Of a DNA stretch of 64,000 nucleotides, positions 11,363 through 20,981 are shown one piece after another. A model generated the notes under the pieces. That model ran no database searches and was not told the DNA's origin. It saw only the letters and a program-made list of their open reading frames with translations. Within the stretch, counting starts at the first letter, position 1, and each line of letters begins with the position of its first letter. The DNA lies in the NCBI RefSeq assembly GCF_001690495.1, contig NZ_LZGS01000027.1:1-64000 (forward strand), in the 5' to 3' direction. Made by a program: the position numbers and the translations under genes. The stretch comes from Gilliamella sp. App4-10 (lineage in GTDB: Bacteria; Pseudomonadota; Gammaproteobacteria; Enterobacterales; Orbaceae).

Positions 11363-11402
11363 TTAAAAAGTTTCAGGTAACCATGTGTTTTAGTATAAAA
11401 CC
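11363..11402 (+). repeat. Dispersed intergenic repeat, copy A
   Basis: About 40 bp between mlaB and ibaG with the core TTTCAGGTA followed 12-14 nt later by AGTATAAAA. Similar copies lie at 18092-18130, 29533-29570, 47812-47852 (opposite strand) and 61280-61316. It splits an otherwise tightly packed operon. Confidence 0.7.
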
Positions 11403-11409
11403 TAACTTT

Positions 11410-11682
11410 TTATATATTGATCACAGGTTGTAGATCGTACAATGTAATTAATGTTTGTAACTGAGGATTAATACCCTTGAGCTTTACATCATATTGATTG
11501 CAAAAATAAATTAACGTCGCAAGCCCTGAAGAATCAACTCGAGTTAGCTGCCCTACATCAATGTATTTGACACCATCTAAAATGGTATTTTGTGTTGACC
11601 ATAAGTCGTTTAAAGAGTGAACATCAAGTTCACCCAGTAAACACAATACATCTTGTTGTTTTTCTGATTTGATTCGCGACAT
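11410..11682 (-). CDS. mlaB: MlaB, STAS-domain subunit of the Mla phospholipid transporter
   Basis: Cytoplasmic STAS protein that binds MlaF and keeps the MlaFEDB inner-membrane complex stable and active. The fold's core DVGQLTRVDSSGLATLIYFC, with the conserved DSSGLA turn, is near residues 42-61. 90 residues, close to the E. coli length. Only 6 bp separate it from the mlaC stop, within the mlaFEDCB order. Confidence 0.92.
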   Translation of the reverse strand: MSRIKSEKQQDVLCLLGELDVHSLNDLWSTQNTILDGVKYIDVGQLTRVDSSGLATLIYFCNQYDVKLKGINPQLQTLITLYDLQPVINI

Positions 11683-11688
11683 TATAGA

Positions 11689-12330
11689 CTAACCTTCTTG
11701 TTTAGCATTTGGATCAATATTGCGATTTGAGAGATTAGTTAATTGTTTAGTTAATGCATCAATACCGTCTTGACGTAAAATCGTTGACCACTCATTTTGT
11801 TTGGTGGTGATCATGCTTACACCTTCAGCAATTAGATCATAAGCTTTCCATTCGCCAGTCACAGAGTTTTTGCGCCATTGGAAATCAATTCTTAATGGTT
11901 GAGCTTGATTTGGTTGAATTAATAAAACTCGAATAGAAATGAGGTTTTTACCTGTTAAATTCTTTGCTGTTTCAACTTGGTACTGCTGCCCATTATACAT
12001 AGAAAGTGCTTGAGCAAAAGCTTGTACAAGATAGTTTTCAAATGCCGAAAAATAAGCTGCGCGTTGTGTTTCTGTTGCACTTTTATAATAATTACCTAAA
12101 ATGAGTGCACCAGCATATTTGACCTGAACATAAGGTAATAAATCTGATCTTACGATCTCTTTTAGTTTGTTAGGGTTTGATTTTAATGCTGCGGATTGTG
12201 CATTCATAGTGCTAAAAATTTTATCAGCAGCAACTTGCATCTCTTTATAGGGATCATTTTCGGCAAATGCAGCAGCACTAAATATTAAAGCTATTACTAA
12301 AAAAACAGCCTGTTTGAATTTGATTAACAT
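11689..12330 (-). CDS. mlaC: MlaC, periplasmic phospholipid-binding protein
   Basis: Carries phospholipids between the outer-membrane MlaA-porin complex and inner-membrane MlaFEDB. A Sec signal peptide is evident at residues 1-23, cleaving after AAAFA. The Tgt2/MlaC domain follows (NPNKLKEIVRSDLLPYV, the GNYYKSATETQRAAYFSAFENYL block and WKAYDLIAEGVSM). 213 residues, as in E. coli. It lies 9 bp downstream of mlaD. Confidence 0.95.
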   Translation of the reverse strand: MLIKFKQAVFLVIALIFSAAAFAENDPYKEMQVAADKIFSTMNAQSAALKSNPNKLKEIVRSDLLPYVQVKYAGALILGNYYKSATETQRAAYFSAFENYLVQAFAQALSMYNGQQYQVETAKNLTGKNLISIRVLLIQPNQAQPLRIDFQWRKNSVTGEWKAYDLIAEGVSMITTKQNEWSTILRQDGIDALTKQLTNLSNRNIDPNAKQEG

Positions 12331-12339
12331 AATAACTCC

Positions 12340-12924
12340 TTACTTTTCGTTTATGTCTTGCGTATCTTGTTTTTTATCTTTATCAGATGAACTGCCTACA
12401 CTATAAAGAAATTGGCCAATTAAATCCTCTATAACCATGGCTGGTTTGGTATTGTTTACCACAAAACCATCTTGAAAATAAGCTGGTTTATTATCTTTTT
12501 TCTGTGCTACATGTGTTGTATCATCAGCTTCTAATGCATCAAGCTCAAATTCAGTATTTTGATCTAATCCAAAATTAATATCTATGAATTGTTCACCTAA
12601 TAATCCTGAAGTTTTAATTGAAAGCGAGCTTGAGCTTGGAATTTTATCATATTGTGCATCTATATCCATTGTTACATAAGGCTTGTACTCATCGTCATTT
12701 GACGCATTTAGTGAAATATTACTGACACGACCAATAACTACCCCACCAATTTTGATAGGTGATCGCACTTTTAGTCCACCTATGTTATCAAATACTGCAT
12801 AAACCCGATAAGAATGATGGCTAGTAAATGATGTTGGATCGGTAACTCTAAAGCATAAAAATAGTACTGAGCAAATGACCAGCACCATAAATAATCCTAC
12901 TGTAATTTCAACTTTACGACTCAT
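12340..12924 (-). CDS. mlaD: MlaD, MCE-domain subunit of the Mla transporter
   Basis: Inner-membrane-anchored MCE protein that forms the periplasmic hexameric ring of MlaFEDB. One N-terminal transmembrane helix (ITVGLFMVLVICSVLFLCF) is followed by the MCE domain with FDNIGGLKVRSPIKIGG and SSLSIKTSGLLGEQFIDI. The ATG at 12924 is preferred over the upstream in-frame TTG because GAGG sits 9 nt before it. The C-terminal IEDLIGQFLYS helix that lines the ring pore is present, followed by a charged D/K-rich tail. 11 bp separate it from mlaE. Confidence 0.95.
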   Translation of the reverse strand: MSRKVEITVGLFMVLVICSVLFLCFRVTDPTSFTSHHSYRVYAVFDNIGGLKVRSPIKIGGVVIGRVSNISLNASNDDEYKPYVTMDIDAQYDKIPSSSSLSIKTSGLLGEQFIDINFGLDQNTEFELDALEADDTTHVAQKKDNKPAYFQDGFVVNNTKPAMVIEDLIGQFLYSVGSSSDKDKKQDTQDINEK

Positions 12925-12935
12925 GTTTAATAACC

Positions 12936-13715
12936 TCAATGACTAAACATTAATGCGGTTAAAATAAAATCTAACCCCAAAATAACTAATGATGAATAGA
13001 CAACAGTATTAGTTGTTGCCCGGCTAATTCCTTCTGATGTTGGCACACAATCATAACCATTAAAAAGTGCAATCCAAGTGCTGGCGATGGCAAAGGCAAA
13101 GCTTTTGACAAAACAGTTACCTAAATCATGCCACCAATCCACATTACTTTGAATAGATGACCAGAAGAATCCTGAATCAATACCTTTCCAATCAACGCCA
13201 ACAAGTGCACCACCTAAAATGCCAACTGTGACAAAAATTGCAGTTAAAAATGGCATACTAAAAAATCCAGCCCAAAAACGCGGAGCAATAATACGTCTTA
13301 AGGGATCAATTGCCATCATTTCCATACTTGATAACTGTTCAGTTGCTTTCATTAAGCCGATTTCGGCCGTTAATGCAGAGCCTGCACGACCTGCAAACAG
13401 TAGTCCAGCAACAACAGGACCTAATTCACGAAGTAAAGCAAGAGCAACCATCATCCCTAAACTTGCTTCTGCACCAAAGGTAGTTAGAATAAAATAGCCT
13501 TGCAGAGCCAAAACCATGCCTATAAAAAGACCAGAAACAATAATAATGGTCAGTGACTGTACACCAACAAAATAAAATTGCTTAACGAGTAATGGAAATT
13601 GTTTGTTCAATTGAGGTTTACCAATTAATGCTCCAAAAAGCATAACACCAGAACGACCAATCATCGCAATGAAATTGATAAACCATTGCCCCAATTTTGC
13701 TAGTAAATTCAACAT
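12936..13715 (-). CDS. mlaE: MlaE, permease of the Mla phospholipid transporter
   Basis: Integral membrane permease of MlaFEDB. Hydrophobic throughout, 259 residues, with the conserved MlaE stretches [42 protein letters not shown] and [13 protein letters not shown] near the C-terminus. Its ATG overlaps the mlaF stop codon by one base, so the two are translationally coupled. Confidence 0.96.
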   Translation of the reverse strand: MLNLLAKLGQWFINFIAMIGRSGVMLFGALIGKPQLNKQFPLLVKQFYFVGVQSLTIIIVSGLFIGMVLALQGYFILTTFGAEASLGMMVALALLRELGPVVAGLLFAGRAGSALTAEIGLMKATEQLSSMEMMAIDPLRRIIAPRFWAGFFSMPFLTAIFVTVGILGGALVGVDWKGIDSGFFWSSIQSNVDWWHDLGNCFVKSFAFAIASTWIALFNGYDCVPTSEGISRATTNTVVYSSLVILGLDFILTALMFSH

Positions 13716-14533
13716 TATTTTATACCTCTGCTTAGGTCTAATTTGTAATCATCAGCAGGATAATGAAAAGGTACAGGTCCATCAGCTAATCCGTCAAGGA
13801 ACTGTTTAACCCGTAAATCGTCATTATCACGTAATTGCTGTGAAGTGCCACCTGCAATAATGTGCTGTTCAGCTACAATATAAGCATAATCTGCAATACT
13901 GAGTACTTCATTCACATCATGGCTGACAACAATGCAGGTTAATCCTAATGATTGGTTAATTTCAGATATCAGTTTAACAATAACACCCATCGAGATAGGA
14001 TCTTGCCCAGCAAAAGGTTCATCAAACATAATTAAATCGGGATCAAGAGCAATGGCCCTAGCTAAAGCGGCTCGCCTTGCCATACCGCCAGATAGTTCGG
14101 ATGGCATCATTTGAGCTGCACCGCGTAAGCCAACAGCTTGTAATTTCATTAAAACTAAATTATGCAATACAGGTTCCGGCAATTTGAAGTGTTCGCGTAG
14201 TGGATAGGCGACATTATCAAATACAGTCAGATCGGTAAATAATGCCCCTGACTGGAATAACATGCTTATGCGTTTACGCACTTCATAAAGTCGGGATCGA
14301 GACATGCCTGGAATGTCCTCTCCATCAAATAAGATTTTTCCTGACTGTGGTTTTAGTTGACCACCGATGAGTCGTAATAGTGTAGTTTTACCAATTCCTG
14401 AAGGCCCCATAATAGCAGTCACTTTACCTTTAGGGACATTTAAACTCATATTTTTATAAATAGGCCTTGTTCCACGATAAAAAGACATATCATGGATTTC
14501 AACCAAATTCTGTGGTAATGCCTCTTCCACCAT
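13715..14533 (-). CDS. mlaF: MlaF, ATPase of the Mla phospholipid transporter
   Basis: ABC ATPase that energises phospholipid movement by MlaFEDB. Walker A is [11 protein letters not shown] (near residue 42), the signature is [16 protein letters not shown], and Walker B with its catalytic Glu is [14 protein letters not shown]; the H-loop follows in VVSHDVNEV. The MlaF-specific C-terminal extension ends in DLSRGIK. First gene of the mla operon; the 266 bp upstream should hold the promoter. Confidence 0.96.
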   Translation of the reverse strand: MVEEALPQNLVEIHDMSFYRGTRPIYKNMSLNVPKGKVTAIMGPSGIGKTTLLRLIGGQLKPQSGKILFDGEDIPGMSRSRLYEVRKRISMLFQSGALFTDLTVFDNVAYPLREHFKLPEPVLHNLVLMKLQAVGLRGAAQMMPSELSGGMARRAALARAIALDPDLIMFDEPFAGQDPISMGVIVKLISEINQSLGLTCIVVSHDVNEVLSIADYAYIVAEQHIIAGGTSQQLRDNDDLRVKQFLDGLADGPVPFHYPADDYKLDLSRGIK

Positions 14534-14677
14534 TATTTCCTATACTACTAAAATTATAATTGTGGCTATTTTACTTGATATTTGTGAATAAAGGAATTAA
14601 AAGTGGTTATTGAATTGTTATTTTTAAACAAACTTTTAGCAACGAAGGTTAGAGGAAAAAATAAATTGAAATGCACA

Positions 14678-14775
14678 AAATAAAAAAGAAATCAGACCTT
14701 ACCTAGCAAACGTAAATCAGACAATTAGCAAGTAAGTTTAATAAAATTTTTTATTTTTTGATTTCTTTTTTATTT
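14678..14775. repeat. 17-bp perfect inverted repeat around a 64-bp interior
   Basis: Left arm 14678-14694 is the exact reverse complement of right arm 14759-14775. The interior has further weak symmetry (CCTTACCTAGCAA near the left arm against TTAGCAAGTAAG near the right). It sits between the mlaF promoter side and the end of the sulfatase gene. It could be a MITE-like insertion, an IS end remnant or a long transcript hairpin. Confidence 0.6.
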
Positions 14776-14799
14776 AATATCTTGTTGATTGGTTTCAAA

Positions 14800-16323
14800 T
14801 TAATCGTTTAATTTTAATATAGTATTTTTTATTGCAGGTTGCAATGGTAATGATTTTGTTCTTGAAATATGATTAATTTCTTCTTCATTGTCAAATGGAA
14901 TATTTGAGAAAAAGTCATATTTTTGTTTAATATTTGTCGCATCTATTCCTAACCAATTCGCTATTCCATTAGTAAAAAACAAGCCCGTTTTATTTAAACT
15001 TATTATTTGTCTAGATGTATCGTCACTAGATATTTTAATTAATGGAATGTGATAACCTTCTTGCTCTTCTGAGTGCATTAATTCTGAATTTTTATCCTTG
15101 ATGTTACGTATCTTTATTCCGTGATCAGAAAAATATATCATACTAAAACTTTCGTTAGTTTCTTTTAATTCATTATAAATTTCTTCAATTAATTTATCTG
15201 TGAAATAGACTATTTGATTATAACAGTTTATATTTTTATAATTTTTAGTTAATTTTATGGGGAAATTAAACCGTTGATATCTTTTTATAACATCGCACAC
15301 TTCGTATGGATGAAGATCATGAAGATGTATAACAAAAAAGTTTCGTTTATTATCATGAGATAATTGTAAGTATTTTTTAAAAGTTACTAATAAATCATGA
15401 TCTGTTGTTGTATCGGCGTCTATTTTTTTTTGGAAAAAAGAATAATTACTTTTTAATCCAATACTTGTAATTGGAGTAGCATGTCTTCCTACATAATTTT
15501 GATTAGATATCCAAAAAGACGTAAATCCTGCACTATTCACTAAATCAATTAAATTTAAGTTATATTTAGGCTTAAAATTGTTTTGTAAGGTCAAAACTCT
15601 TGTTAAAGATGGTATTGTATGGGTAGCAGGGGATAACATGCCATCAACGATAGTACCATTAACATTGCTTAAAAAGGGAGTTGTATCTGGTTTATAGCCA
15701 TATAATCCGTGATAAAATTTGGAACCACTTTCGCCAATAATTAAAACATAATTTTTATATTTATTGTTGACATTAACTACATGCCAATCGTTCTTGTTAA
15801 TATTTTCTTTAAAATCTTTTAATTCAGTTATTGCATTTTTAGTGGACAAATATAATTCTTTAAAAAATATTAAGTTTGGTATAAAAATAAGACTTCCAAT
15901 TAAACTAATAATTAGAATGAATTTGTTGTTGATTTTGAGTTTACCTTTGTTAACTAAGGTTTTTCCCCATAAAATAAAATAAGTTAATATAAAAATACTG
16001 TATATAATATATTTTATTGATATTTTTGATAAAAAATCTGAAGATTCTGCTACATTAGTTGAATATAAAGTAATAAGATAATCTGAAGTGATAAAACCAA
16101 ATTTCAATCCAATCGGTAAGTATAAAGATAAAAATACAATTACGGGGAAAAAAATAAACCAATACAATTTTTTATATTGTGAAATAAATAATATTAAACA
16201 TGTAGATGTAACTATATTGATTATAGTAAATTGGATATGAATACATCTAAATAACAGCCATAGTGCAAAGTATAATAGGCATGCATTGGTTATATTTACT
16301 AATATTTTTTTATTTGATGTCAT
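14800..16323 (-). CDS. Phosphoethanolamine transferase-like sulfatase-fold membrane protein
   Basis: Resembles the EptA/EptC/OpgE group, which moves phosphoethanolamine from phosphatidylethanolamine to LPS or glycan acceptors at the periplasmic face. Residues 1-165 hold about five hydrophobic helices. The soluble domain starts near 190 with VLIIGESGSKFYHGLYGYKPDTTPF, then LSPATHTIPSLTRVLTLQN, whose threonine is the probable nucleophile. FFVIHLHDLHPYE and MIYFSDHGIKI supply metal ligands. The acceptor is unknown. Base composition is extremely AT-rich, with lysine, asparagine and isoleucine abundant, unlike the mla genes. It overlaps the next upstream gene by 14 bp, so the pair is an operon, probably acquired. 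Confidence 0.8.
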   Translation of the reverse strand: MTSNKKILVNITNACLLYFALWLLFRCIHIQFTIINIVTSTCLILFISQYKKLYWFIFFPVIVFLSLYLPIGLKFGFITSDYLITLYSTNVAESSDFLSKISIKYIIYSIFILTYFILWGKTLVNKGKLKINNKFILIISLIGSLIFIPNLIFFKELYLSTKNAITELKDFKENINKNDWHVVNVNNKYKNYVLIIGESGSKFYHGLYGYKPDTTPFLSNVNGTIVDGMLSPATHTIPSLTRVLTLQNNFKPKYNLNLIDLVNSAGFTSFWISNQNYVGRHATPITSIGLKSNYSFFQKKIDADTTTDHDLLVTFKKYLQLSHDNKRNFFVIHLHDLHPYEVCDVIKRYQRFNFPIKLTKNYKNINCYNQIVYFTDKLIEEIYNELKETNESFSMIYFSDHGIKIRNIKDKNSELMHSEEQEGYHIPLIKISSDDTSRQIISLNKTGLFFTNGIANWLGIDATNIKQKYDFFSNIPFDNEEEINHISRTKSLPLQPAIKNTILKLND

Positions 16324-16903
16324 TTTTCTTTTTCCATAGTGATGTAATAATTAGCAATATGATTAATATGATAAATCCAATAAAGAATTTATTATTGTCT
16401 TTTATTTTTATTAAAATATCAGTCGAAGCTGAATATAAAATTAAATAAGGCAATGCCCCTAAATATGAATAGAGCAAGTATTTAAATTTGTTTTCCTTAA
16501 AATAAACCCCCATATAATTAATTGCATTATATGGTATAGGGCTTAATCTCAAATAAAACAAATAATGAGGTTTTGAAGGATTTATTGATACTTTATATTT
16601 TTCAGTTAATGCTTTTATATCAAAAAATAAAAGACTCTGTGGAATGTAAATCATTATGAACATATTGATTATAATTCCTGTGCTTGAAATTAAAAAACCT
16701 TGTTTTTGTCCTAAAATCAAAATAGCTAATACATACAGGATTGGCATAGGAAAGAAGAATATTGGTAATATTGCAAAAAAAATTAGCAAATATAGTTGTA
16801 CAAATTTTAAATTTTTTAAAATGTTAAAAATATAAACGTAATCAGTAATCTTAAATAAAAATAAGATTAAAATTAAAACCAGTAGTTTGATATAAATATT
16901 CAT
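16310..16903 (-). CDS. VTT/DedA-type (TVP38/TMEM64) small membrane protein
   Basis: A 197-residue protein that is almost entirely hydrophobic with about five or six helices. The segment FYLRLSPIPYNAINYMG near residues 118-134 fits the VTT-domain signature (F-x-x-R-x-x-P-x-x-P-x-x-x-x-N-Y). Several bacterial DedA/VTT proteins recycle undecaprenyl phosphate or phospholipid carriers, so pairing with a headgroup transferase makes sense, but that link is inferred. Start at 16903 gives a plausible signal-anchor. It overlaps the downstream sulfatase gene and shares its extreme AT content. Confidence 0.65.
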   Translation of the reverse strand: MNIYIKLLVLILILFLFKITDYVYIFNILKNLKFVQLYLLIFFAILPIFFFPMPILYVLAILILGQKQGFLISSTGIIINMFIMIYIPQSLLFFDIKALTEKYKVSINPSKPHYLFYLRLSPIPYNAINYMGVYFKENKFKYLLYSYLGALPYLILYSASTDILIKIKDNNKFFIGFIILIILLIITSLWKKKNDIK

Positions 16904-16979
16904 TTCTATATATTAGCTATTATCATCAATAAATAGTCATGCGATTGCTTGTTATAACTGTAGGAAGATGCTGGGATGT

Positions 16980-17503
16980 TTACGCTTCATGACTAAAATA
17001 ATCCTCTAAAAATTTATAAGGCGTTTTACTCAAGATCACTTTAGGCAATTTAATCGTATTATAGTAGTTTACAAATCTCTTAAGCCTTTGTTTTCTATTT
17101 TCTGAATTGTTCAATATTTGCGGATTATGCCACATCTCTATTAAAGTGTGTATCATTTCTTTCGTTTTTCCCATTTGTTTAAGGGCAGATAGGTTTCGTG
17201 AATTTTTGATTGATACGATAGTTGTAAGGCGTTTTTACAAATAGGTGTTTGCTCATTCCTTGATATTCACATCAGATATACAATAAATATTTTCTGGTTT
17301 TCTGCTTCCTTTCATTTTTAAGTATAAGGTAAAAGCCTGGTGTCGACATACAACATTTCACACGGATAGATTTTATTACCGCGTTTAGCTTGTCGACTTA
17401 ATTTATCTTCAATGAATTTTTTATTATTAATAAAAAGGTTAGATTCTTCACTCATGATTTTATAACGTTTGTTTTTACGCAGTAAGGAGATAAATAGCTT
17501 CAA
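16980..17503 (-). mobile_element. Degenerate IS481-type transposase (DDE integrase core) remnant
   Basis: Two disconnected frames on the minus strand look like pieces of one transposase. 17503-17318 ends in EMLYVDTRLLPYT, resembling the first catalytic block (hxVDxKxLP) of IS481-type DDE enzymes. 17174-16980 carries QMGKTKEMIHTLIEMWH followed by RLKRFVNYYNTIKLPK, the C-terminal N-G-K-x-E and F-x-x-x-Y-N region. Between them the reading is broken by stops, with the remains of KYLLYI-x-D. Inverted terminal repeats and target duplications were not found. Non-functional. Confidence 0.65.
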
Positions 17504-17736
17504 TCTAGCTTTTGTTAGCTCGTTATAAAAATATTTAGCCTGATCGGCGACTATTATTTTTTTCCCCTATAATATAGTTGCTATATCTCCAGCCAGTGAA
17601 ACAACGTTATGCATATTCATTACAGTAGTTTCTCCAATTACTGTAAATAACGTGAGTAATTCCTATAGATTAATTTCCCATCTTATTAAATCTAATTTAT
17701 TCTATGATTAGGTAATTATTCATGTTCATTAAGTGT

Positions 17737-18066
17737 CTAGTACCTAGCCATTTGTTTGTCAACCGTTAGTGCCCAAGCATCAATCCCGCCCGTAAGGTTA
17801 TATAGGAAGTGGGGATCAAAGCCGTTTTCTGCTAAATAATAAGCAACGTTTAGGCTTCGCCTGCCATGATGACAATAAATAACTATATCGATCTCATCTG
17901 GGATTTTATCTAAATATAGCGGGATCATATTCATTGGAATATGCGTTGCGTTATTGATAACACAAATGGCTACTTCATTGGATTCTCGTACATCAAGCAG
18001 AAATAGATTTTCTTGCTGCTTTAATTTTTGTACAAGTTCGACTGGGGTGATTTCCTTTATTGTCAT
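17737..18066 (-). CDS. glpE: GlpE-like thiosulfate sulfurtransferase (single rhodanese domain)
   Basis: One rhodanese domain of 109 residues. It transfers sulfane sulfur from thiosulfate to cyanide or thiols such as thioredoxin via a persulfidated cysteine. The active-site loop CHHGRRS is near residues 65-71 and the domain-opening LFLLDVRESNEVA near 21-33. The ATG at 18066 (MTIKEITPVEL) is chosen because GlpE is about 108 residues and the upstream in-frame extension runs through a dispersed repeat. In E. coli glpE lies in the glp region; here it follows pepN. Confident on family, less on the orthology to glpE. Confidence 0.85.
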   Translation of the reverse strand: MTIKEITPVELVQKLKQQENLFLLDVRESNEVAICVINNATHIPMNMIPLYLDKIPDEIDIVIYCHHGRRSLNVAYYLAENGFDPHFLYNLTGGIDAWALTVDKQMARY

Positions 18067-18091
18067 TATGTAAAACTCATTAGAATAATTG

Positions 18092-18130
18092 TCAAAAAGT
18101 TTCAGGTAGGTATGTGTTTCAGTATAAAAT
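18092..18130 (+). repeat. Dispersed intergenic repeat, copy B
   Basis: Shares AAAAAGTTTCAGGTA, ATGTGTTT and AGTATAAAA with copy A. Located between the pepN end and the glpE start. Confidence 0.7.
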
Positions 18131-18148
18131 TTCAATTTTAAATTGATT

Positions 18149-18185
18149 AATATATCCTGCAATGATATTGCAGGATATATTTTTA
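18149..18185. terminator. Strong hairpin between pepN and glpE
   Basis: Perfect 15-bp stem (left arm 18149-18163, right arm 18167-18181) with a GAT loop. On the plus strand it is followed by T's; on the minus strand, the direction of pepN, the following tract is TTAATCAATTT. It starts 9 bp after the pepN stop, so it most likely terminates pepN. Confidence 0.75.
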
Positions 18186-18189
18186 CCAC

Positions 18190-20823
18190 TTATACCGCTA
18201 ATGCCTTACTAATTTTTTCAAATAAATCTTTAGATAAATTTTCAATTTTTAGTAATGCTTCAAGTGCTTTTCGCATTTGTTGTTGACGTTTTTCGTCATA
18301 ACGTTTTAATCGAATAAGCGGATCGATAAGCCTTGCTGCAACTTGCGGATTTTTTTGGTTTAACTCAGTAAGAATCTCAACTAAGAATTGATAACCACTG
18401 CCATCTTCAGCATGAAATGCCACAGGGTTATTATTGACAAAGGCGCCAATTAATGCACGAATCCGATTTGGGTTACTGAGTGTAAATGACCGGTGAGTTA
18501 ATAATTTTTTCACGGTAGCAAGAACATTCTTTTCTGGGCTTGTTGCGTTCAATGCTAACCATTTGTCCATAACAAGTCCATCTTGATGCCATTTATTATC
18601 AAAGTCAGCTAATAAGTCAGTTCGACAATCCAGTTCAGCTTTTACCGCTACATTTAAGGCCGCTAAACAATCGGTCATATTATTGGCTTGATGGTATTGT
18701 TGGCCAACTAATGTATTGGCGCGCAAACTATCATCGGCATATGCTAATAAAGTTAAACAACAGTTTTTAAGTGACCGTTTAGCTATATCATTATGTTCAA
18801 TTTGATATTGTGATGTTTTATTGTGGTGATAAACGGCTAATAATTCATCATAGAGTTCGTTTGCAAAATGAGTTAATAAAAATAGACGCACTTGATAAAT
18901 TGCGATTGGATCAACCACAGTAAATAAATTCGCCAACTCGTTTTCAGACGGTAAGGTCAAGATTTGCGCAATAAGGAAAGGATCAGTATTTTCTGATAAC
19001 AATACCGCTCTAAAACTATCTAATACTGAATCAGGTAGCATTAATTTCTGATTTTCCTGATAATTTTTTACATTTAAGCGAACATATTTTGCTAATAACA
19101 TTTGAGCTGCATCGTAACGGCTAAATGTGTTAGTCGCGTGTTGCATTAAGAAAATAAGATCATTATCTTGATAATCATAAGTTAACTTAACAGGCGCTGA
19201 AAAATCACGTAATAATGAAATGATCGGTTTTTGAGTGACATTATCAAAGATAAATTGTTGTTTGTTTTGTGTTAAATTTAAAACATGGTGAATAGTTTTG
19301 CCTTGGTATTGCAGTGGAATTATTTCACCATTATGTTGATATAACTCGATATCAAGTGGGATATGCAAAGCTTGTTTTTGTGCTTGATCTTGAGTTGCTG
19401 GCGTATATTGTTCTACCGTTAAAGTATATTGTTGATTTTTTTCGTTGTAATTATCGGTAACGACAAGTTCAGGCGTACCTGATTGACTATACCATAATTT
19501 AAACTGAGTTAAATCGATACCTGAGGCATCTTGCATGGCGGCAACAAAATCATCGCACGTTGCAGCACTACCATCATGGCGTTTAAAGTAAAGTTTCATC
19601 CCTGCTTGGAATTTATCTTCACCTAATAAGGTGTGCATCATACGAATAACTTCAGCCCCTTTTTCGTATACGGTTACTGTATAAAAGTTATTCATTTCAA
19701 TGACTTGTTCTGGACGAATAGGATGAGACATTGGGCTAGCATCTTCGGCAAACTGAACAGTACGCAAGAGTTTGACATCTTCAATACGTTTTACTGCACG
19801 TGCTCCCATATCGGCGCTAAATTCCTGATCTCGAAATACTGTTAATCCTTCTTTTAAACTGAGTTGGAACCAGTCACGGCAGGTAACTCTATTACCTGTC
19901 CAGTTGTGAAAATATTCATGACCAATTACACCTTCAATACCGAGATAGTCATCATCTGTTGCTGTTTGTGGTTTGGCAAGCACATATTTTGAGTTAAAGA
20001 TATTCAAACCTTTATTTTCCATTGCTCCCATATTGAAAAAATCGACTGCAACGATCATAAAAATATCTAAATCATATTCAAGTCCAAAACGAGTTTCGTC
20101 CCAACGCATGGCATTTTTTAAGCTAGTCATTGCCCAGTGCGAACGATCTAAATTACCTTTATCAACATAAATTTCTAAATCAACTTTGCGTTTGGATTGC
20201 GTAATAAACTGATCTTTTAAAATATCAAAATCACCAGCAACTAAGGCAAATAAGTAAGCAGGTTTAGGGAACGGGTCTTGCCATTGTACCCAATGACGTC
20301 CATCAGCGAGTTCGCCTTGCGCTATGCGATTACCATTCGAAAGTAGGTAAGGATAACTTTGTTTATTCGCGGTAATGCGTGTTGAAAAGCGTGCAAGCAC
20401 ATCGGGTCTGTCAAGATAATAGGTGATATGACGAAATCCTTCTGCTTCACATTGAGTACAAAGCGCTTCGCCTGATACATATAATCCTTCAAGTGCTGTA
20501 TTATCAATTGGTTTGATTTCGTTAACAATCGTTAAAGTAAATTCTGCAGGAACGCCTTGAATGATTAATCCTGTTTTCGTGATTTGATAATCATGCCATG
20601 GTTGCTCGTCGATATTAACGGAAATCAATTTAAGATCTTCACCATCTAAAATTAGATCGTTCGCTTGCTTATTTTTTTGAACGATGCGGCTACGAGCTGT
20701 TACAGTTGTTATTTCGGGTGCTAAATCAAAATCAAGATCAATGTCGGTAATGGTAAAATCAGGTGCTTTATAATCAAGACGGTTTTTTGCAATAGGTTGC
20801 GATTCAGGTGTTTTTGTATTCAT
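18190..20823 (-). CDS. pepN: Aminopeptidase N (M1 family)
   Basis: Broad-specificity cytosolic zinc aminopeptidase in peptide turnover. The substrate-anchoring GAMEN motif (NMGAMENKGLN) precedes the zinc site HEYFHNW plus the downstream glutamate in SLKEGLTVFRDQEF, both near residues 260-330. The C-terminal alpha-helical bowl is complete. The ATG at 20823 (MNTKTPESQPIAKNRLDYKAPDF) is chosen; ten extra in-frame residues upstream lack family similarity. It is divergent from pncB, and pepN-pncB-asnS order is as in E. coli. Confidence 0.97.
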   Translation of the reverse strand: MNTKTPESQPIAKNRLDYKAPDFTITDIDLDFDLAPEITTVTARSRIVQKNKQANDLILDGEDLKLISVNIDEQPWHDYQITKTGLIIQGVPAEFTLTIVNEIKPIDNTALEGLYVSGEALCTQCEAEGFRHITYYLDRPDVLARFSTRITANKQSYPYLLSNGNRIAQGELADGRHWVQWQDPFPKPAYLFALVAGDFDILKDQFITQSKRKVDLEIYVDKGNLDRSHWAMTSLKNAMRWDETRFGLEYDLDIFMIVAVDFFNMGAMENKGLNIFNSKYVLAKPQTATDDDYLGIEGVIGHEYFHNWTGNRVTCRDWFQLSLKEGLTVFRDQEFSADMGARAVKRIEDVKLLRTVQFAEDASPMSHPIRPEQVIEMNNFYTVTVYEKGAEVIRMMHTLLGEDKFQAGMKLYFKRHDGSAATCDDFVAAMQDASGIDLTQFKLWYSQSGTPELVVTDNYNEKNQQYTLTVEQYTPATQDQAQKQALHIPLDIELYQHNGEIIPLQYQGKTIHHVLNLTQNKQQFIFDNVTQKPIISLLRDFSAPVKLTYDYQDNDLIFLMQHATNTFSRYDAAQMLLAKYVRLNVKNYQENQKLMLPDSVLDSFRAVLLSENTDPFLIAQILTLPSENELANLFTVVDPIAIYQVRLFLLTHFANELYDELLAVYHHNKTSQYQIEHNDIAKRSLKNCCLTLLAYADDSLRANTLVGQQYHQANNMTDCLAALNVAVKAELDCRTDLLADFDNKWHQDGLVMDKWLALNATSPEKNVLATVKKLLTHRSFTLSNPNRIRALIGAFVNNNPVAFHAEDGSGYQFLVEILTELNQKNPQVAARLIDPLIRLKRYDEKRQQQMRKALEALLKIENLSKDLFEKISKALAV

Positions 20824-20928
20824 GTTGTTATAACCTTTTTGGTTTGGACTCAATATATATGTTGTGCTAGCGAATATTATAGCTGATTAAAAACAATCTT
20901 ATTACATAATTAATCTATATCTTCATTA

Positions 20929-20943
20929 TTATTCTGCTATAAT
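20929..20943 (+). promoter_or_regulatory. Probable extended -10 promoter of pncB
   Basis: TGCTATAAT (20935-20943) is a consensus extended -10 element 39 bp before the pncB ATG, in the 158-bp divergent gap with pepN. No good -35 was identified, which is common with TGn promoters. Confidence 0.45.
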
Positions 20944-20981
20944 CTTCGGAATTTTCTTTAAAGTAATAACACTAAAATTAC

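Noticed and set aside
17318-17503. A small 61-residue gene
   Set aside because: Reads as a broken IS481-type transposase segment; its catalytic-block similarity continues into the downstream frame.
18067-18189. A longer GlpE with 41 more N-terminal residues
   Set aside because: The extension runs through dispersed repeat copy B and no rhodanese similarity exists there.
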